Positions 36,284-46,869 of a stretch of 64,000 nucleotides of DNA are shown here, one piece after another. Source of the stretch: Pseudohalioglobus lutimaris. GTDB taxonomy: Bacteria > Pseudomonadota > Gammaproteobacteria > Pseudomonadales > Halieaceae. A model generated the notes under the pieces. That model had not been told where the DNA came from, made no database searches, and saw only the letters and a list, made by a program, of their open reading frames with translations. The position numbers and the translations under genes were made by a program. Position 1 is the first letter of the stretch. Every line of letters begins with the position of its first letter. The stretch is taken from NCBI RefSeq assembly GCF_002866825.1, contig NZ_PKUS01000005.1, positions 219,739 through 283,738 on the forward strand, given 5' to 3'.

Positions 36284-38923
36284 ATGGGTGATTTAGCCAA
36301 AGAAATTCTTCCCGTCAATATCGAAGACGAGATGAAGCAGTCCTACCTTGATTACGCGATGAGCGTGATCGTCGGCAGGGCTTTACCAGACGTGCGCGAT
36401 GGCCTCAAACCGGTGCATCGCCGGGTGCTCTTCGCGATGAATGAGCTTAATAACGACTGGAACAAGGCCTACAAAAAGTCCGCGCGTGTGGTGGGTGACG
36501 TGATCGGTAAATATCACCCGCATGGGGACTCGGCGGTTTACGACACCATTGTGCGTATGGCCCAGCCCTTCTCCATGCGCTACATGCTGGTGGATGGCCA
36601 GGGAAACTTCGGTTCCATCGACGGCGACAACGCCGCCGCGATGCGTTACACCGAAATCCGCATGCAGAAAATCTCCCACCAGATCCTGTCAGACCTGGAC
36701 AAGGAGACCGTGGACTTTGTCGACAACTATGATGGCACGGAGCGTATTCCGGCTGTTATGCCTACCCGGGTGCCTAATCTACTAATCAATGGCTCCTCCG
36801 GTATCGCCGTGGGTATGGCAACCAATATTCCACCGCACAACCTGACCGAAGTGGTCAGCGGCTGCCTGGCCTTGTTGGGCAACCCCGACCTGACTGTCGA
36901 TGAGCTCATGGAACACATCCCGGGACCTGATTTCCCCACTGCTGCCATCATCAACGGTCGAGCCGGCATTATCCAGGCGTACCGCACTGGGCGCGGACGG
37001 ATATACGTGCGTGCCCGCGCGGAAGTGATTCATGATGAGAAGCGCGGTAAGGACATCATTATCATTCACGAGTTGCCCTATCAGTTGAACAAGGCGCGAC
37101 TGATCGAGCGTATTGCCGAGCTGGTGAAAGAAAAGAAAATCGAGGGTATCACCGAGCTGCGAGACGAGTCCGACAAGGACGGCCTGCGCGTGGTGATCGA
37201 GTTACGCCGTGGTGAGGTGGGTGATGTTGTACTCAATAACCTCTATGCGCAGACCCAGCTGCAAACCGTGTTCGGCATTAACATGGTGGCGCTGGTCGAT
37301 GGGCAGCCGAAGATTCTCAATCTCAAGGAGATCATCGAAGCCTTTATTCGTCACCGGCGCGAGGTGGTAACCCGGCGCACAGTCTACCTGTTGCGCAAGG
37401 CCAAGGAGCGCGGGCACCTGCTTGAAGGCCTGGCCATCGCCCTGGCAAATATCGATCCGGTGATCGAACTGATCAAGTCCTCGCCCAGCTCCGCCGAGGC
37501 CAAGGAAAAGCTGATAGCGCGCCCCTGGTTGCCCGGTGACGTCATGGGTATGTTGGAGCGAGCGGGCGAGGATGCCTGCCGCCCGGACGGTCTCGAAGCA
37601 CAGTACGGGCTGCGTGAAGGGGAATACCACCTTTCACCGGCGCAGGCACAGGCTATTCTCGAACTGCGTTTGCACCGTTTGACGGGCCTGGAGCATGAAA
37701 AGCTGCTGCAGGAGTACGAGGAAAAGCTTCGAGAGATTACCGGTTACCTCGAGATACTCTCTGACCCCGAGCGATTGAAAGTGGTGATCCGCGAGGAACT
37801 GGAAGAAATCGTCACGGAGTATGGCGACGAGCGGCGGACTGAAATTACCGCATCCCAGCATGACCTCACGGTGGAAGACCTGATTACCGAGGAAGACAGG
37901 GTGGTCACTATTTCTCACGGAGGCTACGCCAAGACGCAGCCGCTGTCGGATTACCAGGCCCAGCGTCGTGGCGGCACAGGCAAGTCTGCTACCGCAGTGA
38001 AAGACGAAGACTTTGTCGAGCATCTGCTGATTGCCAGCACCCATGCCACGATTCTGTGTTTCTCCAACCAGGGCAAGGTCTACTGGCTGAAGGTCTACCA
38101 GATACCGCTATCAGGGCGTAATTCCCGTGGTCGTCCCATGGTGAACCTGCTGCCCCTGGAAGAAGGCGAGAGAGTGACGTCTATTCTTCCCGTTGAGGAG
38201 TATACGGAGGGCCACTACATCTTTATGGCCACCGCAAATGGCACGGTGAAGAAGACAGCCCTTACTGATTTCTCTCGCCAGCGCAGCGTAGGTCTGCGCG
38301 CGCTGGAGTTGGAGGAGGGCGATGTGCTGTTGGGCACGGCCGTTACCACCGGCGACTGTGATGTGATGCTGCTCTCCAGTGAGGGTAAAGCGGTGCGTTT
38401 CCGCGAAGGCGACGTGCGCGCCATGGGCCGGACAGCCCGGGGTGTGCGCGGTATCAAGCTCGGCGAAGGCCACAGCATGATTTCGTTGATCATCCCCCGC
38501 GAGGATGGGCGGTTGCTCACGGTGTCTGAAAACGGTTATGGCAAACGTACTGAAATGAGTGAGTTCCCGACCAAGGGCCGCGGTAACAAGGGTGTGATTG
38601 CCATGCAGACCAGTGACCGCAATGGCCGCCTGGTCGGCGGTGTACAGGTTTTCGAGGGCGACGAGCTGATGCTGATCTCCAACCAGGGAACGTTGGTGCG
38701 TACCCGTGCCGACGAAATCTCGGTGTTGGGCAGGAATACACAGGGTGTGCGCGTCATCCGCACCAAGGACGGCGAGTCGTTGGTGAGCGTTGAGCGTATC
38801 GATGAGCCCGCGGTCGATGAGACCGACTCCGTTGATGTTGATACCGGGGGTGCCGTACCGCCCGCAGTCGCTTCTCCTGATGCTGCGCCAGCGGAAAATG
38901 AAGACAAGGAACCAGAAGAATGA
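36284..38923 (+). CDS. gyrA: DNA gyrase subunit A
   Basis: An 879-residue type II topoisomerase subunit. Catalytic Tyr122 is in [11 protein letters not shown]. The quinolone-resistance region reads [17 protein letters not shown], with the sensitive residues Ser83 and Asp87. The C-terminal half has the six-bladed pinwheel including the GyrA-box region [10 protein letters not shown], and ends in an acidic tail. AAGGAAA precedes the ATG. Its stop overlaps the serC start. Confidence 0.97.
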   Translation: MGDLAKEILPVNIEDEMKQSYLDYAMSVIVGRALPDVRDGLKPVHRRVLFAMNELNNDWNKAYKKSARVVGDVIGKYHPHGDSAVYDTIVRMAQPFSMRYMLVDGQGNFGSIDGDNAAAMRYTEIRMQKISHQILSDLDKETVDFVDNYDGTERIPAVMPTRVPNLLINGSSGIAVGMATNIPPHNLTEVVSGCLALLGNPDLTVDELMEHIPGPDFPTAAIINGRAGIIQAYRTGRGRIYVRARAEVIHDEKRGKDIIIIHELPYQLNKARLIERIAELVKEKKIEGITELRDESDKDGLRVVIELRRGEVGDVVLNNLYAQTQLQTVFGINMVALVDGQPKILNLKEIIEAFIRHRREVVTRRTVYLLRKAKERGHLLEGLAIALANIDPVIELIKSSPSSAEAKEKLIARPWLPGDVMGMLERAGEDACRPDGLEAQYGLREGEYHLSPAQAQAILELRLHRLTGLEHEKLLQEYEEKLREITGYLEILSDPERLKVVIREELEEIVTEYGDERRTEITASQHDLTVEDLITEEDRVVTISHGGYAKTQPLSDYQAQRRGGTGKSATAVKDEDFVEHLLIASTHATILCFSNQGKVYWLKVYQIPLSGRNSRGRPMVNLLPLEEGERVTSILPVEEYTEGHYIFMATANGTVKKTALTDFSRQRSVGLRALELEEGDVLLGTAVTTGDCDVMLLSSEGKAVRFREGDVRAMGRTARGVRGIKLGEGHSMISLIIPREDGRLLTVSENGYGKRTEMSEFPTKGRGNKGVIAMQTSDRNGRLVGGVQVFEGDELMLISNQGTLVRTRADEISVLGRNTQGVRVIRTKDGESLVSVERIDEPAVDETDSVDVDTGGAVPPAVASPDAAPAENEDKEPEE

Positions 38924-39999
38924 CCCGTCGTTACAACTTTTGCGCTGGCCCTGCCGCGCTGCCCGAGCCGGTTCTGGAGCAGGCTCGCGACGAGATGCTC
39001 GACTGGCACGGGGCCGGCCTGTCCATCATGGAGATGAGTCACCGCAGTCCTGAAATAGTTGGTGTGGCCCAGCGCGCCGAGGCAACCCTGCGTGATCTGA
39101 TGGGCATTGGTGATGACTATGCCGTGTTGTTCCTGCAGGGTGGTGCCAGCACACAGTTTGCTGCCGTGCCGCTGAACCTGTTGAGCGAGGGGGGTGTTGC
39201 CGACTACGTCAACACAGGGCAGTGGTCGAAGAAGGCCATCGCCGAGGGCAAACGCTTCGGCAACGTGAACGTCGCCGCCAGTTCCGAGGACACCCGATTT
39301 ACCACGATTCCTGCTCGGGAGACATGGCAGTTGTCGGCCAGTGCCGATTACCTGCACTACACCCCCAACGAAACAATTGGTGGTGTTGAATACTTCTGGG
39401 TACCCGAAACGCAAGCACCGCTGGTTGTGGATATGTCTTCCACGATCCTTTCCCGCCCGGTTAACGTGGCGGATTACGGCGTCATATACGCCGGTGCGCA
39501 GAAAAACATCGGGCCGGCTGGGCTGACATTGGTCATCGTCCGCAAGGACCTGCTGGGCAAGGCCGATGCCAGGTGCCCGGCCATGCTCGACTGGAAGACC
39601 GCGGCAGATAACGATTCCATGTACAACACTCCGCCTACCTATGCCCTTTATCTCGCTGGCCTGGTATTTGAGTGGCTCAAGGGGCAGGGCGGTCTTGACG
39701 CCATGGAAGTGATCAACCGTCGCAAGGCTGAGAAACTGTATGCCGCCATTGACGGCTCTGCGTTCTATGCCAATCCCGTTGAGCTGCAGAGCCGGTCCCT
39801 GATGAACATACCGTTTACCCTGGCCGATGCCAACCTGGACAAGGCGTTCCTGGTAGAGTCAGAGGCGGCCGGCCTGCTCAATCTCAAAGGCCATCGCAGC
39901 GTGGGTGGTATGCGTGCCAGTATCTATAACGCTGTCGGCGAGGATGCGGTGGATGCACTCATCGCATTCATGCAGGACTTTGAGCGGCGTAACGGCTGA
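38920..39999 (+). CDS. serC: Phosphoserine / phosphohydroxythreonine aminotransferase
   Basis: A 359-residue PLP enzyme of serine and pyridoxal-phosphate synthesis. It opens with [15 protein letters not shown], and PLP binds Lys195 in [29 protein letters not shown] is the phosphate-loop signature. It overlaps gyrA by four bases and is followed by pheA, as in Pseudomonas. Confidence 0.96.
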   Translation: MTRRYNFCAGPAALPEPVLEQARDEMLDWHGAGLSIMEMSHRSPEIVGVAQRAEATLRDLMGIGDDYAVLFLQGGASTQFAAVPLNLLSEGGVADYVNTGQWSKKAIAEGKRFGNVNVAASSEDTRFTTIPARETWQLSASADYLHYTPNETIGGVEYFWVPETQAPLVVDMSSTILSRPVNVADYGVIYAGAQKNIGPAGLTLVIVRKDLLGKADARCPAMLDWKTAADNDSMYNTPPTYALYLAGLVFEWLKGQGGLDAMEVINRRKAEKLYAAIDGSAFYANPVELQSRSLMNIPFTLADANLDKAFLVESEAAGLLNLKGHRSVGGMRASIYNAVGEDAVDALIAFMQDFERRNG

Positions 40000-40003
40000 A
40001 TAC

Positions 40004-41131
40004 ATGACGGACAAACCGGACAAACGGAGCCTGGATCAGGTCAGGGCGGATATCGACGCTATCGACCGCGAGATACAGGAATTGATCAGCCGCCGCGCCA
40101 AATGTGCACAGCGTGTAGCCGATATAAAACTGGCCGAGGTATTGGCGGCCCGTGAGGCCGGTGACGCCACAGCCGAAGTGGTTTACTACCGCCCCGAGCG
40201 CGAGGCGCAGGTGTTGCACCGCATTATGGAGCGCAATCAGGGGCCGCTTGCAGGCGAGACGGTCGCTCACGTGTTTCGAGAGATCATGTCCGCTTGTCTG
40301 GCGCTGGAGAAACCGCTGCAGGTGGCGTATCTGGGCCCCGAGGGCACCTTCACCCAGGCTGCGGCGATCAAGCACTTCGGCCACGCAGCAGTCTGCGTAT
40401 CCCAGCCCACTATCGACAGCGTGTTTTCCCAGGTCGAGTCAGGCGAATGTAATTATGGCGTGGTGCCGGTGGAGAACTCTACCGAGGGCATGGTCAGCCA
40501 TACGCTGGACAACTTCATGGACTCCGGGCTGAAGATTTCCGGCGAAGTGGAAATGGCGATCACTCACCACCTGCTGGTAGCTGCAGCGACGTCGGCCGAG
40601 GATGTCACCCGCATCTGTGCACATGAACAGGCGCTGGCGCAGTGTCGTAATTGGCTGGACCAGCATTGGCCGGCTGTTCCGCGAGAAGCGGTGAGCAGCA
40701 ATGGAGAGGCCGCCAGGATCGCTGCTCAATCCCCGGGTGTGGCAGCGATTGCAGGCGATATGGCGGCTGAGCTTTACGGCCTGGATAAACTCGCACAGCA
40801 TATAGAGGACTACGCGGATAACACCACGCGATTCCTGATTATCGGGCGTGAAGAAGTGCCGCCCTCTGGTAACGACAAAACCTCGATTATTGTTTCCAGC
40901 CGCAACAAGCCCGGTGCGCTGTATTTACTCCTCGACCCCTTCCGCAAGGCAGGTGTCAGCCTGACCCGCATTGATACCCGGCCGTCGCGCACGGAAAAGT
41001 GGGCCTATGTGTTCTTTATTGAGTTTGAAGGGCATTTGCAGGACGAGAAAATCGCCGCCATTGTCAGCGAGTTGGAGGAACAGTCCATTCTGCTCAAGCC
41101 CCTGGGGTCCTACCCGCAGGCGGTACTGTAA
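40004..41131 (+). CDS. pheA: Chorismate mutase / prephenate dehydratase (P-protein)
   Basis: A 375-residue bifunctional enzyme of phenylalanine synthesis. The AroQ chorismate mutase covers about 8-95 (IDAIDREIQELISRRAKCAQ). The dehydratase starts at YLGPEGTFTQAAA and includes PVENSTEGMV. The ACT domain (KTSIIVSSRNKPGALYLLL, ESRP-like TRIDTRPSR) gives Phe feedback control. ATG 40004 lies four bases after serC. Confidence 0.96.
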   Translation: MTDKPDKRSLDQVRADIDAIDREIQELISRRAKCAQRVADIKLAEVLAAREAGDATAEVVYYRPEREAQVLHRIMERNQGPLAGETVAHVFREIMSACLALEKPLQVAYLGPEGTFTQAAAIKHFGHAAVCVSQPTIDSVFSQVESGECNYGVVPVENSTEGMVSHTLDNFMDSGLKISGEVEMAITHHLLVAAATSAEDVTRICAHEQALAQCRNWLDQHWPAVPREAVSSNGEAARIAAQSPGVAAIAGDMAAELYGLDKLAQHIEDYADNTTRFLIIGREEVPPSGNDKTSIIVSSRNKPGALYLLLDPFRKAGVSLTRIDTRPSRTEKWAYVFFIEFEGHLQDEKIAAIVSELEEQSILLKPLGSYPQAVL

Positions 41132-41143
41132 GTTTCGCAGCAT

Positions 41144-42052
41144 ATGAAACCGCAAGTCGATACTGTCGCTATCCTTGGCCTGGGGCTGATCGGTGGCTCA
41201 CTGGCGAAGGCACTGCGCAAGAGCGGTTTCTGTCGCCGCGTGATCGGCTATGGACACCGTGAACCATCGCTGCGTCGAGGTCTTGAACTGGGCGTGATCG
41301 ACGCATTTACCCTTGACCTGGGCGAAGCGATCAACACTGCTGATATCATTGTGATCTGCACACCGACCCTGGTGGCTGCTGAGGTGCTGGGCGAGATTCT
41401 GCCGCAAACGCAAGCCATGGCCGAACCTCCGTTGATCACTGACGCCGCCAGTGTGAAAGGGAGTCTGCGTGATGCGGCGCTGAGAATCTGCGGAGAATTT
41501 CCAGCCTATCTGGTGCTGGGTCATCCTATTGCCGGTTCCGAGCGCAGTGGGGTAGAGGCAGCAAAGGCTGACCTGTATAACAACCACCGGGTTATTCTGA
41601 CGCCCGTCCCACAAAATGACGCAGCGGCTGTGGCCCGGGTGCATGCAATGTGGTTGGCCACGGGCGCTGACGTGGTGGAAATGACAGTGGACAGGCACGA
41701 TGCTGTACTGGCTGCTACCAGTCATTTGCCGCACCTGCTGGCGTATTCGCTCGTCGACGCACTGGCCCAGTCTGCGGAGAGTGATGAAATATTTCGCTGT
41801 GCTGCAGGCGGTTTCAGGGACTTTACCCGTATTGCCTCCTCTGACCCGGTGATGTGGAGGGACATCGCTATCGCCAATAGGTCCGCCTTGCTGCAGGCAA
41901 TTGACCTTTTTAGTAATCACCTGGGGCAACTGCGCCAGGCCGTCAGTGAAGAGGATGCCGAAGGCCTGCACGCTACTTTTACACGTGCCAAGACCGCGCG
42001 CGATGATTTTGCCAGAATCCTCGCTGATCGTGGACAGGGAAAACCCAATTGA
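41144..42052 (+). CDS. tyrA: Prephenate dehydrogenase
   Basis: A 302-residue NAD(P)-dependent enzyme of tyrosine synthesis. The Rossmann motif is GLGLIGGSLAKAL; HPIAGSERSGVEAA and the catalytic TSHLPHLLAY follow. In Pseudomonas tyrA is fused to aroA and preceded by hisC; here it is a separate gene and no hisC lies between pheA and tyrA. There is no ACT domain. Confidence 0.94.
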   Translation: MKPQVDTVAILGLGLIGGSLAKALRKSGFCRRVIGYGHREPSLRRGLELGVIDAFTLDLGEAINTADIIVICTPTLVAAEVLGEILPQTQAMAEPPLITDAASVKGSLRDAALRICGEFPAYLVLGHPIAGSERSGVEAAKADLYNNHRVILTPVPQNDAAAVARVHAMWLATGADVVEMTVDRHDAVLAATSHLPHLLAYSLVDALAQSAESDEIFRCAAGGFRDFTRIASSDPVMWRDIAIANRSALLQAIDLFSNHLGQLRQAVSEEDAEGLHATFTRAKTARDDFARILADRGQGKPN

Positions 42053-42095
42053 ACGGTCACCGCTGCGTGCGTTGATGACCCCGGATTAAACTATT

Positions 42096-43400
42096 ATGCG
42101 CTTCACATTATCGCCAGGCGGCAACATCCGCGGACAAGTTCGCGTTCCCGGAGACAAGTCCATATCCCATCGGTCTATCATGTTGGGTGCGCTGGCTGAG
42201 GGCGTGACCAGGGTCAGTGGTTTTCTTGAGGGGGAGGACGCCCTGGCTACACTCAGCGCTTTTCGCGCCATGGGTGTCGAGATAGAGCGCCACAGTGCTG
42301 GCGAGGTGGTTGTCCAGGGTGTTGGCCTCCATGGACTCGAAGCCTCTTCGGCCGCCCTGGACCTGGGCAATGCAGGCACCGGTATGCGCCTGCTTTGCGG
42401 GTTGATGGCCGGCCAGTCCTTCGACTGTGAATTAACGGGCGACGCCTCTCTTTGTTCGCGCCCGATGGGCCGCGTTATCGATCCGCTCACGTTGATGGGC
42501 GCAAAAATCGATGCGCAGGCAGGGGGGCGTCCCCCCCTGAAGATATCGGGCGGACGGGCTCTGCAGGGCATTCACTACGATTTGCCGATGGCCAGTGCGC
42601 AGGTGAAGTCCTGCGTGTTGCTGGCAGGTCTTTATGCTGACGGACGGACATCGGTCACCGAACCGGCGCCTACCCGGGATCATACCGAGCGCATGCTGCG
42701 CGGCTTTGGCTACCCGGTTGAACGGAAGAACGGTGTCATCAGCCTTGAGGGAGGTGGGTGCCTGGAGGCGGCAGATATAGACGTGCCTGCAGACATTTCA
42801 TCCGCAGCCTTCTTTCTGGTGGCGGCCAGTATCGCCCCGGGCTCGGACCTGCTGCTCACTCATGTCGGCGTCAACCCCACGCGCACCGGCGTGATCAATA
42901 TTCTTCGCCTTATGGGTGCCGACATCACCCTGAGCGGGCAAAGAGAGGTTGGCGGGGAGCCGGTGGCCGACATTCGTGTGCGTTATGCGCCTCTGCGCGG
43001 TATCGAGATTCCCGAAGACCAGGTGCCACCGGCCATTGATGAGTTCCCGGCACTGTTCATCGCTGCAGCCTGTGCTGAAGGGCGTACCGTGTTACGCGGC
43101 GCTGAAGAACTACGGGTCAAGGAGAGCGACCGCATCGCTGCCATGGCTGAAGGCCTGACCACCCTGGGGATTGAGAATGACGTTCTGGATGATGGCATTA
43201 TTATAGAAGGCGGTACGCTGGCCGGCGGCGAAATACACACCCACATGGACCACCGTATCGCCATGTCCTTTGCCATAGCGGGCCTGCGGGCGCAGGAGCC
43301 GATCGTCGTGCTGGATTGCGATCACGTGGCCACTTCTTTCCCCGGTTTTGACGTGCTGGCGAGTGAACTCGGTCTGCGCATCAGCGTGCAGGCTGACTGA
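42096..43400 (+). CDS. aroA: EPSP synthase (3-phosphoshikimate 1-carboxyvinyltransferase)
   Basis: A 434-residue enzyme of the shikimate pathway. Signatures are GDKSISHRSIMLGALAEG, LGNAGTGMRLLCGLMAG, SAQVKSCVLLAGLYA and RVKESDRIAAMAEGL. The LGNAGTGMR and GDKSISHR forms are those of class II (glyphosate-tolerant type) enzymes, rather than the E. coli LGNAGTAMRPL form. It stands 43 bases after tyrA and is followed closely by cmk. Confidence 0.95.
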   Translation: MRFTLSPGGNIRGQVRVPGDKSISHRSIMLGALAEGVTRVSGFLEGEDALATLSAFRAMGVEIERHSAGEVVVQGVGLHGLEASSAALDLGNAGTGMRLLCGLMAGQSFDCELTGDASLCSRPMGRVIDPLTLMGAKIDAQAGGRPPLKISGGRALQGIHYDLPMASAQVKSCVLLAGLYADGRTSVTEPAPTRDHTERMLRGFGYPVERKNGVISLEGGGCLEAADIDVPADISSAAFFLVAASIAPGSDLLLTHVGVNPTRTGVINILRLMGADITLSGQREVGGEPVADIRVRYAPLRGIEIPEDQVPPAIDEFPALFIAAACAEGRTVLRGAEELRVKESDRIAAMAEGLTTLGIENDVLDDGIIIEGGTLAGGEIHTHMDHRIAMSFAIAGLRAQEPIVVLDCDHVATSFPGFDVLASELGLRISVQAD

Positions 43401-43402
43401 GC

Positions 43403-44083
43403 ATGTCTGCGGCACCGGTGATTACTGTCGATGGGCCCAGCGGGGCAGGTAAAGGCACGGTCAGCCATTTGCTCGCCGCTGAGTTGGGGTGGCATTTTCT
43501 CGACAGCGGCGCCCTCTATCGCGTCACTGGCCAGGCCTGTCTTATCGAGGGGGTCAGTTGGGAAGACGAAGCCAGAGTCGCTGAAATTGCCCGTGGTCTG
43601 GATGTGAGCTTCAGTGCCGCTGAAAATGGCGAGGTCCTGGTGGCCTATAAAGGCAAAGACGTTTCCGCGGCAATCCGCACGGAAGAGGGTGGTCGTGGGG
43701 CGTCCACCGTGGCAGCCATTCCTGCTGTGCGTCGTGCGCTGCTGGCCCGGCAGCGCGACTTCAGGCGCCTTCCCGGACTGGTAGCGGATGGCCGCGACAT
43801 GGGGACAGTGGTTTTCCCCGATGCGCCACTCAAATTCTTCCTTACCGCATCCGCCGCGGAGCGGGCCGAGAGACGCTACAAGCAGTTGATTCTAAAGGGG
43901 GAAAGTGTTAGTCTCCCGCGCCTTCTGGAGGACATCAAGGAGCGAGATGCGCGTGATTCGAGTCGTGCTGTTGCCCCTCTGGTACCTGCGGAAGACGCCG
44001 TTGTTATCGACAGTACCGGCGCGGATATCGAGCAGGTATTTGCACAGGTGATGAAGGAAGTGACGCTAAAAGGCATTATCTAG
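43403..44083 (+). CDS. cmk: Cytidylate kinase
   Basis: A 226-residue CMP/dCMP kinase. The P-loop is GPSGAGKGTVSHLLA, followed by FLDSGALYRV; VADGRDMGTVVFPDAPLKFFL is the NMP-binding and Asp-containing stretch. It lies two bases after aroA and upstream of rpsA, the order seen in many proteobacteria. Confidence 0.95.
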   Translation: MSAAPVITVDGPSGAGKGTVSHLLAAELGWHFLDSGALYRVTGQACLIEGVSWEDEARVAEIARGLDVSFSAAENGEVLVAYKGKDVSAAIRTEEGGRGASTVAAIPAVRRALLARQRDFRRLPGLVADGRDMGTVVFPDAPLKFFLTASAAERAERRYKQLILKGESVSLPRLLEDIKERDARDSSRAVAPLVPAEDAVVIDSTGADIEQVFAQVMKEVTLKGII

Positions 44084-44225
44084 CGGCTAACCGTGTCGAT
44101 CTCCTTTTATACGGCAAACATTGTCTCTGCGGTTGAATCCAGTCATGGCCGCAGTTGACAGTGATGACAAACGAACCCCGTACCCGGCTGGAGGGACGGA
44201 TGACCAAACCAACAGGTAATGTGTA

Positions 44226-45902
44226 ATGAGCGAATCCTTCGCTGAACTTTTTGAAGAAAGTCTGAAGACGGTTGATATGAAGCCAGGTGCCATTGTCACC
44301 GGCGTGGTAATTGATATCGACAACGACTGGGTTACCGTTCACGCGGGCCTTAAGTCAGAGGGTGTGATCCCCCGTTCCCAGTTCAACGATGCCGCTGGCG
44401 AGTGTGGACTGAGTATCGGTGATGAAGTACAGGTAGCCCTGGAATCCGTGGAAGATGGCTTTGGTGAGACCAAACTGTCCCGCGAGAAAGCCAAGCGTGC
44501 TGAAGCCTGGAAAGAACTGGAAGCTGCTCACGAAGCAGAAGAAGTGGTCACAGGTGTTATCAACGGCAAGGTCAAAGGTGGCTTTACCGTGGACATCAAC
44601 AGCATTCGCGCGTTCCTGCCGGGCTCCCTGGTAGATGTACGTCCCGTTCGCGAGACGGTGCACCTGGAAGGCAAGGAACTGGAATTCAAGGTCATCAAGC
44701 TGGACCAGAAGCGCAACAACGTGGTGGTTTCCCGTCGCGCTGTTATGGAAGCGGCCAACTCCGAGGAGCGCGAAGCGCTGCTGGAGACCCTGCAGGAAGG
44801 CATGTCCGTCAAGGGTATCGTCAAGAACCTGACCGACTACGGCGCGTTCGTTGACCTGGGCGGTGTGGACGGTCTGTTGCACATTACCGATATGGCCTGG
44901 AAGCGCATCAAGCATCCTTCCGAGATTGTGGAAGTGGGCCAGGAAATCGACGTCAAGATCCTCAAGTTCGACCGTGAGCGCAACCGTGTATCACTGGGTC
45001 TGAAGCAACTGGGTGAAGATCCCTGGGTGGAAATCACCGGTCGCTACCCCGAGGGTAGCCGCGTCAAGGCCAAGATCACCAATCTTACCGATTACGGCTG
45101 CTTCGCCGAGCTGGAAGAGGGTGTGGAAGGTCTGGTACACGTCTCCGAAATGGATTGGACCAACAAGAACGTCCACCCTTCCAAGATCGTCCAGCTGGGC
45201 GACGAGGTGGAAGTCATGGTTCTGGATATCGACGAAGAGCGTCGTCGTATCTCCCTCGGTATCAAACAGTGCATGCAGAACCCCTGGGATGCCTTCGCAT
45301 CGCAGTACAGCAAAGGCGACAAGATTGCCGGCTCTATCAAGTCCATTACCGACTTCGGCATCTTCATTGGCCTGGAAGGCAACATCGATGGCCTCGTGCA
45401 CTTGTCCGATATCAGCTGGAACGAAGTGGGCGAGGAAGCGGTACGCAACTACAAGAAGGGCGACGAGATCGAGACAGTTATCCTGTCAATCGACCCCGAG
45501 CGTGAGCGTATTTCCCTTGGCGTCAAGCAACTGGAAGACGATCCCTTTGGTAACTACATTGCAGTGAATGACCGCGGCGCTATCGTCACCGGCGAAGTCA
45601 CTGAAGTTGACGCCAAGGAAGTGATCATCAAGCTTGCCGACGAAGTTGAGGGTATCCTCAAGGCATCCGACATCTCTCGCGACCGAGTGGAAGATGCGCG
45701 TGCCTCGTTCAAGGTTGGCGACTCTGTAGAGGCCAAGATCATCTCTGTCGACCGCAAGAACCGTGGCGTAGTACTGTCCATCAAGGCCAAGGATTACGAC
45801 GACGAGAAGGAGGCTGTGAAGTCCCTGAAGGATGCCGAGCAGGAATCGGCTTCTCCAGGTACCATTGGCGACCTGATCAAGGCGCAAATGAGCGACAAGT
45901 AA
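44226..45902 (+). CDS. rpsA: 30S ribosomal protein S1
   Basis: A 558-residue protein with six S1 OB-fold repeats; [20 protein letters not shown] and later [20 protein letters not shown] are clear copies. It melts mRNA structure at the 30S subunit. The 142-base leader after cmk contains no obvious gene; rpsA translation is autoregulated through its leader in E. coli. Codon use is strongly biased, fitting high expression. A strong terminator follows. Confidence 0.97.
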   Translation: MSESFAELFEESLKTVDMKPGAIVTGVVIDIDNDWVTVHAGLKSEGVIPRSQFNDAAGECGLSIGDEVQVALESVEDGFGETKLSREKAKRAEAWKELEAAHEAEEVVTGVINGKVKGGFTVDINSIRAFLPGSLVDVRPVRETVHLEGKELEFKVIKLDQKRNNVVVSRRAVMEAANSEEREALLETLQEGMSVKGIVKNLTDYGAFVDLGGVDGLLHITDMAWKRIKHPSEIVEVGQEIDVKILKFDRERNRVSLGLKQLGEDPWVEITGRYPEGSRVKAKITNLTDYGCFAELEEGVEGLVHVSEMDWTNKNVHPSKIVQLGDEVEVMVLDIDEERRRISLGIKQCMQNPWDAFASQYSKGDKIAGSIKSITDFGIFIGLEGNIDGLVHLSDISWNEVGEEAVRNYKKGDEIETVILSIDPERERISLGVKQLEDDPFGNYIAVNDRGAIVTGEVTEVDAKEVIIKLADEVEGILKASDISRDRVEDARASFKVGDSVEAKIISVDRKNRGVVLSIKAKDYDDEKEAVKSLKDAEQESASPGTIGDLIKAQMSDK

Positions 45903-45941
45903 TCGTCGGTTACGTTTCGGGCTGCGGCCCGTTTCAATTCG

Positions 45942-45972
45942 AAAGGGCTCACAAATGTGAGCCCTTTTTTTT
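45942..45972 (+). terminator. Rho-independent terminator of rpsA
   Basis: AAAGGGCTCAC (45942-45952) pairs perfectly with GTGAGCCCTTT (45957-45967) across AAAT, followed by a run of T to 45972. A classical intrinsic terminator. Confidence 0.95.
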
Positions 45973-46191
45973 GGTTCACGAATCCCTTCCCGGTAGGAAA
46001 TTACTCCTTTCAGTGCCTGAGTTCTCCGCGTGTGGCGCGCAATAGCACCTTACCGGGTGCCACACCTGACAGTGAACAGCAGGTCCTGCCCCAACCAGAA
46101 TGTAACTTTTCCTATATAAAATAAGGACTTGCGAAAGATAGAAACTGGGGTCACAATAAGGCCTGATGCAAAAAACGGCCGTATAAGACCG

Positions 46192-46488
46192 ATGACGAAA
46201 AGTGAACTGATCGAGACTATCGCCGCCAGGCAAGCGCAGCTGTCCTCCAAGGATGTGGAGTTGGCTGTGAAGACCATACTGGAACACATGTCCCAGTCCC
46301 TGGCAGATGGCGAGCGCATAGAGATCCGTGGATTCGGCAGCTTCTCGCTGCATTACCGCGAGCCGCGGCGTGGACGTAACCCCAAGACCGGCGATGCCGT
46401 TGAGCTGACCGGAAAGTACGTTCCGCACTTCAAACCCGGCAAAGAGTTGCGTGAAAGAGTGAACCTCGGGTTGCAAATGGGGCTGTGA
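46192..46488 (+). CDS. ihfB: Integration host factor beta subunit
   Basis: A 98-residue DNA-bending protein. [14 protein letters not shown] at the start and [25 protein letters not shown], with the DNA-kinking Pro in the RNPKTG arm, are diagnostic. ATG 46192 gives the normal length. The 219 bases after the rpsA terminator contain AT-rich TATATAAAAT at about 46113-46122, a possible promoter element. Confidence 0.96.
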   Translation: MTKSELIETIAARQAQLSSKDVELAVKTILEHMSQSLADGERIEIRGFGSFSLHYREPRRGRNPKTGDAVELTGKYVPHFKPGKELRERVNLGLQMGL

Positions 46489-46508
46489 GCTTGCTCTGAG
46501 AAATACAG

Positions 46509-46541
46509 ACGGTATGATCGCGAGGTCATACCGTTTTTTTT
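46509..46541 (+). terminator. Intrinsic terminator after ihfB
   Basis: ACGGTATGA (46509-46517) and TCATACCGT (46526-46534) pair perfectly around an eight-base loop, followed by eight T residues. It lies 20 bases after the ihfB stop and before lapA. Confidence 0.9.
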
Positions 46542-46563
46542 ATCTTACCTATCGGACTAACTC

Positions 46564-46869
46564 ATGAAACTGCTTCGCAATCTCATCTATATTGCCGTGG
46601 TACTGGCTATGGCTGCAGTCGGTGCCCTGTTTGCATTGCAGAATGAAGCCCCCGTTCCGCTGGATGTGCTGGTCTATACCTTCGAGCCGCGCAGCCTGGC
46701 GCTTTGGTTGCTGATTGCATTTGCTCTGGGCGGCGTGCTCGGCCTGGTGATGTCGTCGGCGCTGATGCTGCGCAAGCGCGCTGCGCTGGCTACGGTAAAT
46801 CGACAATTGGCAAAGTGTAAAGCGGAAGTGGACAAGTTGCGCACGGCGGGCTTGAAAGACGGTGAATGA
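46564..46869 (+). CDS. lapA: LPS assembly protein LapA (DUF1049)
   Basis: A 101-residue inner-membrane protein with two helices (about 6-26 and 42-65) and a short coiled coil at the end. ALFALQNEAPVPLDVLVYTF and the WLLIAFALGGVLGLV helix are typical of the LapA family. It pairs with LapB in control of LpxC and LPS synthesis. Not related to the large adhesin also named LapA. Overlaps lapB by eight bases. Confidence 0.93.
   Translation: MKLLRNLIYIAVVLAMAAVGALFALQNEAPVPLDVLVYTFEPRSLALWLLIAFALGGVLGLVMSSALMLRKRAALATVNRQLAKCKAEVDKLRTAGLKDGE

Noticed and set aside
36500..36560. Quinolone-resistance substitution in gyrA
   Set aside because: Positions 83 and 87 are Ser and Asp, the sensitive residues.
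44154..44182. TTGACA promoter in the rpsA leader
   Set aside because: TTGACA is a perfect -35, but no acceptable -10 lies 16-18 bases downstream.
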